The notes: generated by a model not told the origin, from the letters alone. A stretch of DNA of 64,000 nucleotides from Methanobacterium spitsbergense (GCF_019931065.1 NZ_JAIOUQ010000014.1:1-64000); one strand, 5' to 3'. Counted from the first letter of the stretch, positions 1 through 10,780 are shown. Program-made: numbers and translations.

Positions 1-80
1 CTAAAAAAAATCCAAAAATTCCAAAAATATAAAAAAATTTATGAGACTACCTCTAATTAAAAAAAAAATGGAAATTCAAT

Positions 81-923
81 ATGAAAAATAATTTTAAGAT
101 TGCTGTATGTCAGATGAATGTTGTGGATGATAAGGAGCTAAATCTGGATAAAGCAACTAAAATGATCTGTGAAGCTTCTAATAATGGGGCAGAAATGGTT
201 GTATTACCTGAAATGTTTAACTGTCCCTATGATACCAACAAATTTCTAGCCTATGCTGAATCAATGGATAGTAGTATATCATTAAAATCAGTTTCTAATG
301 CTGCAGCAGATAATGGTGTTTATTTAGTGGCGGGTTCTATACCTGAATTACTCGATGGAAAACTGTACAACTCAAGTTTCATCTTTGATATGAAGGGTAA
401 AGTTATTAATATACACCGGAAAATGCATCTCTTTGATATAAACGTTCCAAATGAGATAACATTTAAAGAATCTGAAGTAATAACAGCGGGAAATAATATA
501 ACAGTTTTAGAAACGGATTTAGCCAAAATTGGAGTGGCAATATGTTACGATATGAGGTTTCCTGAACTTTTCAGATTGATGACTATAAAAGGAGCAGAAT
601 TAGTTGTTGTACCTGGAGCATTTAACAAGACAACAGGACCAGCCCACTGGGAAACTACAATACGTGCTAGGGCAATAGACAACCAGACATATATGGCTGT
701 TGCGTCACCATCCCAAAATATTGGCATGGCATACATAGCATATGGTCATTCAATGGTGGTGGATCCATGGGGAAATATCATTGCACAAGCAGATGAAGAT
801 GAAGAGATAATTTACGCAACCATAGATAAAGATTATATCTACAAAGTACGTAAAGAACTGCCACTTTTAAAAAATAGGCGTACTGACATTTATGATTTAA
901 TTGAAATTATTAAAAATAAATAA
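81..923 (+). CDS. Nitrilase-superfamily carbon-nitrogen hydrolase (omega-amidase/Nit2-like)
   Basis: 280 residues, the usual length of this family. The Glu-Lys-Cys catalytic triad is visible: E44 in VVLPEMFNCPYD, K114 in HRKMHLFDIN and C155 in GVAICYDMRFPEL. RKMHLFDI and ICYDMRFPE are typical of Nit2/omega-amidase-type members, which hydrolyse the amide of alpha-ketoglutaramate or related metabolites in the cytoplasm. The substrate is inferred only. The ATG at 81 is chosen because an upstream ATG at 68 runs straight into a stop. No strong ribosome site is visible. It stands alone, with a minus-strand gene downstream. Confidence 0.9.
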   Translation: MKNNFKIAVCQMNVVDDKELNLDKATKMICEASNNGAEMVVLPEMFNCPYDTNKFLAYAESMDSSISLKSVSNAAADNGVYLVAGSIPELLDGKLYNSSFIFDMKGKVINIHRKMHLFDINVPNEITFKESEVITAGNNITVLETDLAKIGVAICYDMRFPELFRLMTIKGAELVVVPGAFNKTTGPAHWETTIRARAIDNQTYMAVASPSQNIGMAYIAYGHSMVVDPWGNIIAQADEDEEIIYATIDKDYIYKVRKELPLLKNRRTDIYDLIEIIKNK

Positions 924-1009
924 AAATAAATAAATCTTTTTAGATGTCCTAATTTGATATGAATGACACATCGATCAAATTTCAAAAATATTATTTCATG
1001 ATATTAATA

Positions 1010-1225
1010 TCAAAAATTCATTAAATTTGATTGAAGTTTTTTCTTCTTTTGAGTATCATCAAGCCAGATTTTTAACTCTTTCCATACCTCGTTACATTTA
1101 TCTGTACTTTTTTTACATATAGCATTCCTAATGGCCAGATCTACTTCTTTGCGTTCTTCTTTAGTTTCAGGTTCAATATCTAAGTCTGAAAGAAAATCTT
1201 TCATGTGCCTGATGTAACAGCTCAT
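1010..1225 (-). CDS. Small hypothetical protein
   Basis: 71 residues, charged and helical, with no recognised domain and two cysteines in its N-terminal half. The start is supported by a GGAGATG ribosome site five bases upstream of the ATG. It sits between the amidase and the HEAT-repeat gene and could share a transcript with the latter, 72 bp upstream on the same strand. I assign no function; the good ribosome site is the main reason to call it real. Confidence 0.55.
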   Translation of the reverse strand: MSCYIRHMKDFLSDLDIEPETKEERKEVDLAIRNAICKKSTDKCNEVWKELKIWLDDTQKKKKLQSNLMNF

Positions 1226-1297
1226 TTAAACATCTCCTGGTTATGATCATAAAAACAATTAATAAAAAAGAGATAAAAATTTTGAAGTGGATAATTT

Positions 1298-1876
1298 TTA
1301 ACCTATTTTCTTAAGTGCCTTGGTAGCAACTTTTTTAAATTCTTTATCTCCTTTTGCAGCTCTTCTGGCTTTTTTAACAGGGTCTATTGCTTTTTCATCA
1401 CCTATGTCTCCCAATGCTTTGGCAATTGAACATCTAACGCCCCAATCATCATCTTGCAGTGCATCTATAAGGGGTTCTACAGCTTTCTTACTGCCCATTT
1501 CACCTAAAGACTTTGCAGATGTTTTCCTGACACTCCAGTCTTCATCCTTCAAAGCCACTATCAAGTGTTCAACTACATTATCATCACCCATATTTTTAAG
1601 GGCAAATGTGGCATACCTTTTTGTATTACCTTCCTCACCTTTTAATGCTTTTACAAGGGGTTCAACTGCAGGTTTTCCTAATTCCGACAGTGATTTTGAT
1701 GCTTGAAATCTTACATCAGGATTTTCATCATTAAGAGCCAGGATTAAAGGTTCAACAGCAGATCCCTGGCCGGAGGTTCCTAGTTCTAATGCTGCATCTG
1801 TTCTTACCTTGGGATCTGAGTCTAATAATTTTTCAATTAAAGTTTCAATTTCAGCTGATTGTTTAGTTTCATCCAT
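1298..1876 (-). CDS. HEAT-repeat (PBS-lyase-type) protein
   Basis: 192 residues made almost wholly of about six tandem 31-residue HEAT-like repeats. The repeated core is AVEPLI.AL.D.....R..A...LG.MG, for example [19 protein letters not shown] and [18 protein letters not shown]. No catalytic domain is attached, so it is probably a soluble protein-binding scaffold. Such stand-alone HEAT proteins are common in methanogens, sometimes near tetrapyrrole or regulatory genes; nothing nearby identifies the partner. Stop and start are clear, and the gene appears monocistronic or paired with the small gene downstream. Confidence 0.9.
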   Translation of the reverse strand: MDETKQSAEIETLIEKLLDSDPKVRTDAALELGTSGQGSAVEPLILALNDENPDVRFQASKSLSELGKPAVEPLVKALKGEEGNTKRYATFALKNMGDDNVVEHLIVALKDEDWSVRKTSAKSLGEMGSKKAVEPLIDALQDDDWGVRCSIAKALGDIGDEKAIDPVKKARRAAKGDKEFKKVATKALKKIG

Positions 1877-2144
1877 TTATAACACCATAATCACAATTAA
1901 TTAAATTTAACTCCAAGTTAATATTCAAATGAAGTCTATTTTCATATTTTAATTTTTCAATATCTTGAATGTTTACTTTGTTAGTATAATTTCACACTAA
2001 ATAACTATAAAAATATATCTTAAAAATAAATTTTAGAAATATTTATCATTTTATGATAGCGGAAATAATAAAAATTGACTCCAAATATTTGAATATTCTT
2101 AAAAAAAAGATTATATGAGCGCATAAAAAGTAAGTAGTTTGGTG

Positions 2145-2646
2145 TTATTTTATTTTAATTGGTGCATCAATAAGCACTGTTCCCCAATTAACGGCTGAAC
2201 CTACTTCTGGTGTTGTGAGCAAACCGTTTTTTTCAATCTGTCCCAGATTGGCCTGATTTGCAGCAATTAAATTCAAAGATATAAATGTGTTATCTTTTGT
2301 TTTTTCTGATTTAGGAAAAGGAAATGCATTATAGCCTTCAGCTTCTAATAAATTACTTATATGTTCTGTAATGTTGTTCAATTTCCGATCTGTAAAGTTA
2401 TAAACTTTTTTATTATCATTCATCAATCCATCTTTGGTTAAAGGTAGAGTAATCCCTATTGAGATGGCTCTTGGATATTCATCAAACAGTGCACTGTATT
2501 GTTCTATAATCGAATTTTGTACGTGAGATAAATCAGCAATGCCAAAGAAATAGTCTTCACATTCCTTTTCAATAATCAGCAATGCCAAAGAAATAGTCTT
2601 CACATTCCTTTTCAATAATCATCCTTGCTTTATATTCAAATTCCAT
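2145..2646 (-). pseudogene. QueG-like (epoxyqueuosine reductase-related) protein, frameshifted by a tandem duplication and lacking the Fe-S domain
   Basis: The readable part matches the N-terminal half of QueG-like iron-sulfur proteins: FFGIADLS, YPRAISIGITLPL, then LGQIEKNGLLTTPEVGSAVNWGTVLIDAPI, the counterpart of the conserved LGWIGKNSLL...GTVLTDAPL. It stops just before the place where a 4Fe-4S domain would follow. The natural start is the ATG at 2646, preceded by an AGGAGG site. From there the frame runs about 20 codons and is then broken because a 43-bp unit (2531-2573) is repeated exactly at 2574-2616, and 43 is not a multiple of three. The longer open frame starting near 2615 is an artefact that reads one repeat copy out of phase. 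Probably non-functional. Confidence 0.75.
2531..2616. repeat. Perfect 43-bp tandem duplication
   Basis: 2531-2573 and 2574-2616 are identical, and the match continues four bases past the second copy before diverging. The duplication lies inside the N-terminal coding part of the QueG-like gene and shifts its frame. Loss of one copy would restore an N-terminus running MEFEYKARMIIEKECEDYFF into FGIADLSHVQ. Perfect identity suggests a very recent event or an assembly error. Confidence 0.9.
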
Positions 2647-2765
2647 ATATTTACCTCCTATTTTTCATTTTTTTAATTTTTACAAACATTTTTTTTAAAA
2701 TGATAACTAGTGGAATTAAATCCACTATTTATCTAAAATATTTTATTTTTTCAATAAAACACTAT

Positions 2766-3959
2766 TTACCTAGTCATTGACTTTCTGAAGAGCGGTACTG
2801 CAATTGCCATTGTAACAATACCAAATGCAACAAGTATTAAGATCTGGTAGAATACATCCCCAATACCTGCATTTAAGAGCATAATTTTACGCATTGCATC
2901 AGCAGCATATGTCAATGGTATGAACTGTGAGATTGTCTGCATGAACCATGGCATCTGTTGGATCGGGTAGAAAACACCTCCCAAAAACATCATTGGGAAC
3001 ATTAAAAGGTTCACAAGCATGGTGCTTGATGCCTGATCTTCAGACATTGAAACTGCTACAATTCCAATTCCCACAAAACTGAATATTCCCAGTATAAGCA
3101 TGACAAATGCTAGCATAATACTTCCCTGGATTGTAACTCCAAAGAATAGCATGGCCAGCACTAATATCAGAATACACTGAGCAAATCCTCTTACACATAA
3201 TGCAGTTGTTTTGCCTAGAATAATGGAAACCTGATTTATTGGTGCAGACAACATTCCATCAAAAGTTCCCATTTCCTTCTCTTTTGAGATGGCCTCTGGA
3301 ATTCCAGTCATAACCGTCATCATAACGATCATGATCATCAGTCCAGGTGCCAAGAAGTTGAAGTAATTTGTTTGACCCGGTATTGTGGTTTTAACATTTG
3401 GTGTGTATGGGAACACAACTGCCTGTGCATTTACAGTTTGGTTTGTTGATTTGCCCATTTCCATAACATTATTTTCTGCTTGCATACCATTCAATCCAGT
3501 TATTGTACTTGTTGCAACACTTTGGATCTGTGTGGCAACCTGTGGATTGCTGTTATCAACATATACAATTACATTGGCAGATTGTCCATGTGTCATATTA
3601 TATGAAAAGCCTGGCGGTATAATGAATGTCCCATAGAGCTTTCCTCTATTGATCTGTGTTTTGGCGTCGTCAACAGTAGAGAAATTTTCAAAGCTCATAT
3701 AACTGGCGTTTTTATTCAGAGTATTAAGCTGTGTTGTAAATGCTGTTGCACTTGGTCCTTGATCAAGGTTGACAATCCCAACTGGCATGTTTTGTTGTGT
3801 GTTACCACTTGGGAAAATGAAACCAAACATAACAAGGAAAGCTATGGGCATTATAACTAAAGCTGCGAGTGACATGCGATTTCTTTTAAGCGCAAGAAGG
3901 TCCTTGGCCATTATATGATAGCTATCTTTTAATATTTTTATTATATCCATAGTACTCAT
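2766..3959 (-). CDS. ABC-2 type transporter permease
   Basis: 397 residues with the ABC-2 permease layout. One membrane segment near residues 30-50 is followed by a large extracytoplasmic loop (about 55-205) and five more membrane segments in the C-terminal half. TGIPEAISKEKEMGTFDGMLSAPI is the conserved cytoplasmic stretch before the second membrane group, as in DrrB/YhhJ-like exporters. The gene overlaps the ATPase gene by 4 bp (ATGA), so the two are translationally coupled. With the PadR regulator upstream it forms a typical drug or lipid exporter operon; the substrate is unknown. Confidence 0.9.
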   Translation of the reverse strand: MSTMDIIKILKDSYHIMAKDLLALKRNRMSLAALVIMPIAFLVMFGFIFPSGNTQQNMPVGIVNLDQGPSATAFTTQLNTLNKNASYMSFENFSTVDDAKTQINRGKLYGTFIIPPGFSYNMTHGQSANVIVYVDNSNPQVATQIQSVATSTITGLNGMQAENNVMEMGKSTNQTVNAQAVVFPYTPNVKTTIPGQTNYFNFLAPGLMIMIVMMTVMTGIPEAISKEKEMGTFDGMLSAPINQVSIILGKTTALCVRGFAQCILILVLAMLFFGVTIQGSIMLAFVMLILGIFSFVGIGIVAVSMSEDQASSTMLVNLLMFPMMFLGGVFYPIQQMPWFMQTISQFIPLTYAADAMRKIMLLNAGIGDVFYQILILVAFGIVTMAIAVPLFRKSMTR

Positions 3960-4966
3960 CTCACTCTAGCCTTGGGTGCATGTCCATGCTGAACAGGGGC
4001 TGGTTTTTCAGTTGCCTGATCACGCATTTCCTTACCTGTTACAGTCAGGAATACATCTTCAAGTGTTGATTCGTTACTGTTAACAATTGAGAAAATATCT
4101 CCGCCTTCTAATCTGATCTTGTCAATAATCTGATTAAGAGCATCTTTACCCGTAGCACTGATTTTAATATGGTGATCATCCTGCTGTGCAATAGCAGTTA
4201 CAATTTTCAATGTTTTTAACTGTTCAATCAGTTTAGAGGATAGATTCATTATCTTCATTGTGAATATGGTTATGTCACTGTTAACCAACATATTTTTCAG
4301 GTTCTCAGGAGTGTCTAAAGCTGCTATTTTGCCATGGTCAATAATTGCTACACGATCGCTCAGAGCTTCAGCCTCTGTCATTGCATGTGTTGTGAGTATC
4401 ACTGTTACTCCGTTGTTGTTGATGTTTCTGATAATTTCCCGAATAGAAAATGTTGTCTGAGGGTCAAGTCCGAGAGTTGGTTCATCCATGAAAAGTATTT
4501 TAGGCTCGGGTAAGAGTGCTCTGATCACATTTATACGCTGTTTCATACCTGTTGAAAACTTGTTGATCTGTGTGTTTTTCCATTCTTGCATATCAACAAG
4601 TTCGAGTAATTCATCAATACGTAATTCAATTTTTTCTTTCGGCATATCGTAAAGTTTTCCGAAGAATCTAAGGTTTTCAGCCGCAGTAAGTGTGTCGTAC
4701 ATTATCATCTTCTCTGCAACTAGTCCAATTTCCTTACGGACTTTCGCTGAATCTTCAACAAGATCATAACCTGAAACAAGTGCAGACCCTGATGTTGGTT
4801 GAGCAAGGGTACAAAGCATCCTTATTGTAGTGCTTTTACCTGCACCATTTGGGCCTAAAAAACCGAAGATCTCTCCCTCTTCAACATGAAGGGATAAATT
4901 ATCCACGGCTGTGAAATCACCAAACTTTTTAGTCAGATTATTTAATTTAATAGCGTGTTCAGTCAT
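3956..4966 (-). CDS. ABC transporter ATP-binding protein (DrrA-like)
   Basis: 336 residues from the preferred start. Walker A is GFLGPNGAGKSTT, the signature motif FSTGMKQR, Walker B ILFMDEPTLGLD, and a switch histidine lies in LTTHAM. After the roughly 220-residue nucleotide-binding domain comes a C-terminal extension of the DrrA/CcmA type. I choose the ATG at 4966 because a GGAGG lies five bases upstream; the ATG at 4978 overlaps that ribosome site. It is coupled to the permease by a 4-bp overlap and follows the PadR gene directly, so export driven by this pair is probably under PadR control. Confidence 0.92.
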   Translation of the reverse strand: MTEHAIKLNNLTKKFGDFTAVDNLSLHVEEGEIFGFLGPNGAGKSTTIRMLCTLAQPTSGSALVSGYDLVEDSAKVRKEIGLVAEKMIMYDTLTAAENLRFFGKLYDMPKEKIELRIDELLELVDMQEWKNTQINKFSTGMKQRINVIRALLPEPKILFMDEPTLGLDPQTTFSIREIIRNINNNGVTVILTTHAMTEAEALSDRVAIIDHGKIAALDTPENLKNMLVNSDITIFTMKIMNLSSKLIEQLKTLKIVTAIAQQDDHHIKISATGKDALNQIIDKIRLEGGDIFSIVNSNESTLEDVFLTVTGKEMRDQATEKPAPVQHGHAPKARVR

Positions 4967-4978
4967 ATATTCCTCCAA

Positions 4979-5548
4979 TTAATCGTCATTTAATGATTCT
5001 TTTAAATTTTTGAGTCTTACACTTAAATCATTTAACATTTCTTCGTATGAACTTAATTTATCCTTTTTTATATCCTCTAAATAAGATATGAAGCTGTCAA
5101 TTTCTGCTATTGCATGTTCAACTGCATATGCACTACGATCCATTTGTTTTCCATGAAGTTGATAGTGTCCAAATACTTTACGGGCAATTTCCTGCCCTTT
5201 ACCTGTTAATTCATATTTGCTGTCTTCCCTCTTTATGATCAAATTTTCATCAACCATTTTTTTAAGCATAGGATAGATTGAGCCGGGTGAAGGACGTTGA
5301 GTGTGGTGTTTCATTTTATGTAGTATGCGTCTATCGATCTCATTATTTTCTTTCATATGGCGCATTTTGATAGCATTATGGTGCTCTTCAATGGAGTCCA
5401 TTATTTCAACCCCATTTTTGGGCCCTTCATCTAGAACATGAATTATCCAGATTCTTAAACCACCAAGTCTTTGCATTTCTTCTATTCTTTCATGAAATTT
5501 TTCATGAAGATTTTTAAATGAGTTCCACAATTGTATCCATTCCTCCAT
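4979..5548 (-). CDS. PadR-family transcriptional regulator
   Basis: 189 residues. The N-terminal winged helix contains LGGLRIWIIHVLDEGPKNGVE and RPSPGSIYPMLKKMVDENLI, the PadR signature of recognition helix and wing. A charged, helical C-terminal region probably dimerises. An insert rich in His, Met and Lys separates the two parts of the DNA-binding domain. The gene heads the ABC exporter operon, with the ATPase gene starting right after its stop. The ATG at 5548 has no ribosome site and could be leaderless. TATCGA-type repeats overlap and precede the start, suggesting autorepression relieved by an exported compound (inference). Confidence 0.9.
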   Translation of the reverse strand: MEEWIQLWNSFKNLHEKFHERIEEMQRLGGLRIWIIHVLDEGPKNGVEIMDSIEEHHNAIKMRHMKENNEIDRRILHKMKHHTQRPSPGSIYPMLKKMVDENLIIKREDSKYELTGKGQEIARKVFGHYQLHGKQMDRSAYAVEHAIAEIDSFISYLEDIKKDKLSSYEEMLNDLSVRLKNLKESLNDD

Positions 5549-5692
5549 ATCGATTTATCGAAATAATATCTGTTAGTAGATATTGAATAAGGGACAATAA
5601 CTCCCCTATATTAAATATTAAAGTTCTAATCATAAATCAATATCAAATATTCGATATCGATTATTCGATATTATAACGATTCTTATATAAAT
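5549..5692 (-). promoter_or_regulatory. Promoter and candidate PadR operator
   Basis: Upstream of the PadR gene, TATCGA occurs twice at 5548-5561. A second cluster at 5647-5671 contains the perfect 10-bp palindrome TCGATATCGA (5651-5660) followed by another ATTCGATA. On the minus strand a TTTATATAAG TATA-like box lies at about 5683-5692. This fits an archaeal promoter overlapped by a repressor site; assignment to PadR is inferred from position. The remaining DNA to 6039 is AT-rich and I see nothing else in it. Confidence 0.5.
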
Positions 5693-6039
5693 ACTTTTTG
5701 GAAATCGTTGAAACCATAGGAAAAAAAATATAAGGACTAATTTATGTACACTTAATATCAGGTACAAAACTCTTAAATTGAAATAATGACCATATTTAAC
5801 TAATAATTGATTTGAATATCAGTTTTTATACGTGATTTTCATATTTTTGATCAGCTTTATATATACGGCGATACTCTTTAGTAACAAAAGAAATATTCAA
5901 ATTAATACCTTGTATTTTCATTGATTACTCCTTATTTTCATATACAAAAGAAATAGTGAAATAGAAAATCAAGAAAATTTATAATTCAATTAAATTATCT
6001 TAAACGAATTGTTACTTAGTTTAATATTTAGACGATAAA

Positions 6040-6777
6040 ATGGAAGAAAAATTAATTTATAACGCTGAAATTGCTGATCTCGGACTTTTCATAGAAAATA
6101 CTTTGATCATATCCGACCTTCATATTGGATATGAACAATCACTTAACCGGGAGGGGATTATGGTTCCAAGATTTCAGTATAAAATGATCCTAGAAAGGTT
6201 ACATGAAATACTCAAAAGGTACAACGTGACAAGGGTTGTTGTAAACGGAGATCTTAAACATGAATTTGGAAGAATAACCAGGCAAGAATGGATGGAAGCC
6301 AAAAACTTCATAGAATTTCTAAAGGAGAATTTTGATGAAGTCATTCTTATAAAGGGTAATCATGATAACTTCACCAAATTCATTGCTGAAAAATCAGATC
6401 TAGCAGTATACGAAACATATTCACTCGGTAATTACATTATAATGCATGGGGACAAGATTACCGATGATATAATGGCCAAAGATAATTCAACCATAATAAT
6501 AGGTCATGAACATCCATGTATAGGTATTAGAAACGGTGAAAGACTCGAGAAAATTAAATGTTTCCTTAAGGGAACTTACAAAGAGAAAAATATCATTGTA
6601 ATGCCTTCATTCAATTTCGTAACAGAAGGATCAGACATACTTCATGAAAAACCGTTATCCCCCTTTCTAAAGAATAGATCAATCGAAGAATTTGAAGTAT
6701 ATGGTGTAGAAAACTTTGAAGTGTTATATTTTGGAAAAATTAAGGATATTCTGGCGGTTAAAAATAAATTTTACTAA
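6040..6777 (+). CDS. SbcD/Mre11-related archaeal metallophosphoesterase
   Basis: 245 residues with all calcineurin-type metal motifs in order: SDLHIG (D26, H28), NGDLKHEFG, KGNHDNF, MHGDK and GHEHP. The compact size and this motif set match the archaeal SbcD-related phosphoesterase family, which lacks the long capping domains of true Mre11. It lies 63 bp upstream of the Lhr helicase on the same strand. In many prokaryotes an Lhr helicase pairs with a phosphoesterase of this kind in DNA repair, so a nuclease role together with Lhr is likely. No strong ribosome site is visible. Confidence 0.85.
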   Translation: MEEKLIYNAEIADLGLFIENTLIISDLHIGYEQSLNREGIMVPRFQYKMILERLHEILKRYNVTRVVVNGDLKHEFGRITRQEWMEAKNFIEFLKENFDEVILIKGNHDNFTKFIAEKSDLAVYETYSLGNYIIMHGDKITDDIMAKDNSTIIIGHEHPCIGIRNGERLEKIKCFLKGTYKEKNIIVMPSFNFVTEGSDILHEKPLSPFLKNRSIEEFEVYGVENFEVLYFGKIKDILAVKNKFY

Positions 6778-6840
6778 AAATAATAATCAAATCAGAAATT
6801 ATATAAAAAAATTTACTTACATTTTAATTTAGGGAAATAT

Positions 6841-9426
6841 ATGATAGAAAAACAGGAAAAAGCCTATAAAGACGGAGAAATATATAAGATACTCCATCCG
6901 TGGGTCAAAAAATGGTTTAAAGAAAAATTTGAAACTTTTTCTGAAGCACAACGTTACGCTATAATGGATATTCATATTGGTGAAAATGTGCTGGTTTCCT
7001 CTCCAACTGGTTCTGGAAAAACTTTAACAGCATTTCTATCAATAATCAGCGAATTAACACATCTAGCAGAACAAGATGAACTCGAAGATAGAGTGTACTG
7101 TCTTTACATATCCCCATTAAAGGCTCTTGACAATGATATTGAAAAGAACCTGGAAGAACCATTGAAAGAGATAGAGGCAATAGCAGGAAAAAAATTGGGA
7201 ATAAGAAAAGCTGTCAGAACAGGAGATACAAGCCAGTATCAACGTTCTAAAATGCTTAAAACTCCTCCACACATTCTCATAACCACGCCAGAAACACTTT
7301 CAATACTTTTATGTGCACCTAAATTCCGTGACAAACTCAAGGATATTAAATACTTGATTGTTGATGAAATTCATTCACTTGCTGACAACAAACGTGGTGT
7401 TCACATGAGTCTCACACTTGAACGCTTGCAGAGTCTTACAGGAGGATTCACAAGGATAGGTCTGAGTGCTACAGTACATCCTCTGGAAAAGATAGCCAGT
7501 TTCCTTGTGGGATATGAAAATGGTCTTGTTAGAAATTGTAAAGTAGTTGATGTCAATTATCTAAAACAGCTCGACATGAAAGTATTATGCCCTGTAGAAG
7601 ATATTGTGATGTCTGATCCTGAAGATGTTAATACAGCACTCTACAACCTCTTGCATGATCTTGTAAATGAACATAAAACCACACTTATCTTCACTAATAC
7701 ACGGAGCGGAACAGAGAGTGTTGTTTTTAATCTTAAAAAGAACTTTCCAGATTTTTACAGCCATGAAAACATAATGGCTCACCATTCATCCCTATCAAAG
7801 GAGCTTAGATTAGAAGCGGAGAATAAATTAAAGGATGGAGAATTAAAGGTTGTTGTATCATCAACATCACTGGAACTTGGTATAGACATAGGGTACATTG
7901 ATCTGGTAGTTCTTGTAAGTTCACCTAAATCTGTTTCAAGAGCTCTTCAACGTATTGGTAGAAGCGGTCATAAACTTCATGATAAGTCCAAGGGAAGAAT
8001 TATTGTTGTTGAGAGAGATGATCTTGTTGAATGTTCACTCATTCTCAAAAATGCTATTGAAGGTAAAATTGATGAGATACATATACCTCAAAATTGTCTC
8101 GATGTTTTATCCCAGCAGATATATGGAATGGCTATTGAAGGAAAATGGGACATAGATAATGCATACAATATTATTAGGGGAAGCTACAACTACAGAAACC
8201 TTACCCAAAACGATTTTATAAGTGTTTTAAGTTATCTGGCCGGTGATTATACTAGTTTAGAGGACAGATATGTTTATGCAAAGATATGGGTTGACTACAA
8301 GGAGAAACAGTTTGGGAAACGTGGAAAACTTGCAAGGATGTTGTATTCAACTAATATAGGCACAATCCCTGACAGATCTGCAGCCAGAGTCAAGTGCAAT
8401 GGAGAAGTTATCGGCCGTATAGAAGAGGACTTCATGGAAAAACTCAGGAAAGGTGATACATTTGTGCTCGGGGGAAAAATATACAGATTCAACTATGCTA
8501 GGGGAATGACAGTTAATGTAACTCCTTCATCAGGGCCACCAACAATTCCTTCTTGGTTCTCGGAGCAGCTGCCACTTTCATTTGACTTGGCAATGTCTAT
8601 CCAGAACTTCAGGGCTATAATGGATGTGAAATTTAAAAGCAAGAAGGATAAGGATGAAATAATCAAGTTTATCCATGAATTTCTATACGTAGATTACAAT
8701 GCCGCCAATTCAATTTACAGCTATTTCAGGGAACAATACATGTTTGCACAGATACCAAGTGCCAGAAATTTACTCATAGAATTTTACAAGGGATATGGGG
8801 GAAGAAAATTTGTTATTTTCCATGCATTATTTGGTAGAAGAGTAAACGATGCACTTTCGAGGGCTGTAGCATATTTAATAGCAGAAAAATATAAACGCGA
8901 TGTAATGATATCTGTTTCAGATAATGGTTTTTATTTGAGCTCTGATGGTAAGGTAGGTGGATTAGATGTGTTTAATGAACTCAAACCTGAAAATATCGAG
9001 GAAATTTTAATAAAAGCAATTGATAAAACCGAAACATTGGCAGCAAGATTCCGTCACTGTGCTGGAAGATCGCTAATGATACTTAGAAGGTATAAAGGAA
9101 ATGAAAAGAGTGTTTCAAGACAACAGATAAAGGGTAAGATACTTCTTAAGTTTGTTAAAGATCTTGACGATAACTTTTCAATACTTAAAGAAGCTAGGCG
9201 TGAAGTAATTGAGGATTATATGGATGTGAAAAATGCAAAAAAAGTACTTAAGATGATCCAAGATGGCCGGATGAACATAACCAAAATTGATACCAAAATA
9301 CCCTCACCATTTGCATTTAACCTGGTTGCACAGAGCTATCTGGATGTGTTAAAATATGAGGAACGTATAGAATTTATAAGAAGGATGCATCAGGCCATAA
9401 TAAAAGAAATTGGGGAGGATGTATAG
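6841..9426 (+). CDS. lhr: Lhr-family superfamily 2 DNA helicase
   Basis: 861 residues, the length of the Lhr core. Helicase motifs: [13 protein letters not shown] (I), SPLKALDND (Ia), [10 protein letters not shown] (Ib), [13 protein letters not shown] (II, DEIH), GLSATVHP (III), then [10 protein letters not shown] (IV), [11 protein letters not shown] (V) and [10 protein letters not shown] (VI). About 400 further residues form the winged-helix and Lhr C-terminal core. Family members are 3'-5' helicases acting in DNA repair or recombination. The upstream phosphoesterase is probably cotranscribed. The ATG at 6841 follows AGGGAAAT and is the natural start. Confidence 0.92.
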   Translation: MIEKQEKAYKDGEIYKILHPWVKKWFKEKFETFSEAQRYAIMDIHIGENVLVSSPTGSGKTLTAFLSIISELTHLAEQDELEDRVYCLYISPLKALDNDIEKNLEEPLKEIEAIAGKKLGIRKAVRTGDTSQYQRSKMLKTPPHILITTPETLSILLCAPKFRDKLKDIKYLIVDEIHSLADNKRGVHMSLTLERLQSLTGGFTRIGLSATVHPLEKIASFLVGYENGLVRNCKVVDVNYLKQLDMKVLCPVEDIVMSDPEDVNTALYNLLHDLVNEHKTTLIFTNTRSGTESVVFNLKKNFPDFYSHENIMAHHSSLSKELRLEAENKLKDGELKVVVSSTSLELGIDIGYIDLVVLVSSPKSVSRALQRIGRSGHKLHDKSKGRIIVVERDDLVECSLILKNAIEGKIDEIHIPQNCLDVLSQQIYGMAIEGKWDIDNAYNIIRGSYNYRNLTQNDFISVLSYLAGDYTSLEDRYVYAKIWVDYKEKQFGKRGKLARMLYSTNIGTIPDRSAARVKCNGEVIGRIEEDFMEKLRKGDTFVLGGKIYRFNYARGMTVNVTPSSGPPTIPSWFSEQLPLSFDLAMSIQNFRAIMDVKFKSKKDKDEIIKFIHEFLYVDYNAANSIYSYFREQYMFAQIPSARNLLIEFYKGYGGRKFVIFHALFGRRVNDALSRAVAYLIAEKYKRDVMISVSDNGFYLSSDGKVGGLDVFNELKPENIEEILIKAIDKTETLAARFRHCAGRSLMILRRYKGNEKSVSRQQIKGKILLKFVKDLDDNFSILKEARREVIEDYMDVKNAKKVLKMIQDGRMNITKIDTKIPSPFAFNLVAQSYLDVLKYEERIEFIRRMHQAIIKEIGEDV

Positions 9427-9494
9427 GGATAATATTTAACCTAAATTATGGTTTAACATATTTGAGGTACTTCATATATTTTTCGATTAAAAAA

Positions 9495-10519
9495 TTATCC
9501 TATCATAGTTTTAGGTAAACCCTCTTCCATACAGTTGTCCAATATTTTTTTAACTTTAGCCCTGTTTGTTGGTGTTAAAAGCTTTAAAATGCTTTTAATT
9601 TTGAGAATTGAAGATGCATATGGTTTTCTAACCAAACTCAACATCTCATCTGTAACTGGTAGACCAGCTAAATAAAGCATATTCCGTGCTACATCATCAT
9701 AATACACAGATTCTGCAAAACCTCGCCCTATGAGTTTTCCATCGAGATTCTTGATGTAAACACCTCCCCCAGAATACTGGGCATCGCTTGCATTAAAACC
9801 AGATTGACCACCATCTACTACGGGGGTCATCTGGAAGTTTCTAATATCTCTGGGAAGAATTTCATTGAAGGTAAAATTCCCTCTGTTTGGGTACCATGTA
9901 TGTGTTATCCAGTACTTTTCAGGATCAGATGATTTTTCACTTTTAACCCATTTATCGATCTTTAATGTTCCAGAGATATCATCTGAATTTCCAGTTTTAT
10001 CTACATATTTTCCTGTGACCACTACTTCCATAACCCCTGGTGATTCTGGTCCTGTTTGTTGAAAAAATTCAATATCTGCATCAGTATGTGGTGCAGCTAA
10101 TGTAATTTCTTTATCTCCATCAAATTGTCCCATAAACCAGTCCCAACCCATTGTATGTGTTTCTGTTCATTGTACTTGCAGCTCTGATAATTTCGCAACG
10201 GGAATTTCCTAGGGGTTCAAGCGAGTTTCCACACTGATGATCAAACCAGAATTTTCCCTCTGTAATCTTTATTGTTTCACCACCCAATTTTAAGGTACTA
10301 TTTTTCCCATCAAGGGCCAAATTAGTTGCAGAGTAGTAAAGAGTTCCAACTTCACAGCAACATGGAAGGCAGCCATTATTTCCCTGTAGCATAAAATCCT
10401 TGGTGGAATCAAGCTTAATATCCCGGAATTTTATCCGCATCAAATTTACTCATCCACAGAACCCGTGCAATATTGTCTTTGGTTGTATCATTTAGTTCAT
10501 TTAATCGATCATTATCCAT
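9495..10519 (-). pseudogene. Lipocalin-like/CrtC-AttH family protein, two frameshifts
   Basis: Three pieces in different frames add up to one protein. The start is the ATG at 10519 (GGAGTG site), giving MDNDRLNELNDTTKDNIARV up to a stop near 10418. The middle piece (to about 10150) contains [16 protein letters not shown] and [11 protein letters not shown]. The last piece contains [15 protein letters not shown] and runs to 9495. The WFDHQ and GWDWF motifs are typical of the hydroxyneurosporene-synthase/AttH lipocalin-like family. Each junction needs a one-base shift, near 10430 and near 10150. Both breaks lie at ordinary sequence, so this is either a decayed gene or one with two sequencing errors. 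Confidence 0.75.
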
Positions 10520-10780
10520 TATTCTTCACTCCAAATTATTTTTAAGCCCCAATTTAATTTATTACAATAGAAATTTCCATTAAAAAAACGGATATCAATT
10601 TAAAATTAGATTTATCCCCATATACCAATAATTTTTTTTTATTGAAAATATTTACAAAGTACAATAAATTATTATTTTAAATGGATTTTTGCATTAAAAA
10701 TTTAGTTGTATAAAATTTTCTATTTGGCTTGAATAGCAAATAATAAGTCTATTCTTATTACATATCGATATGGTAAAAAC

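Noticed and set aside
1320..1706. 128-residue + strand reading frame opposite the HEAT-repeat gene
   Set aside because: The minus-strand frame has clear HEAT repeats; the plus frame is a repetitive shadow.
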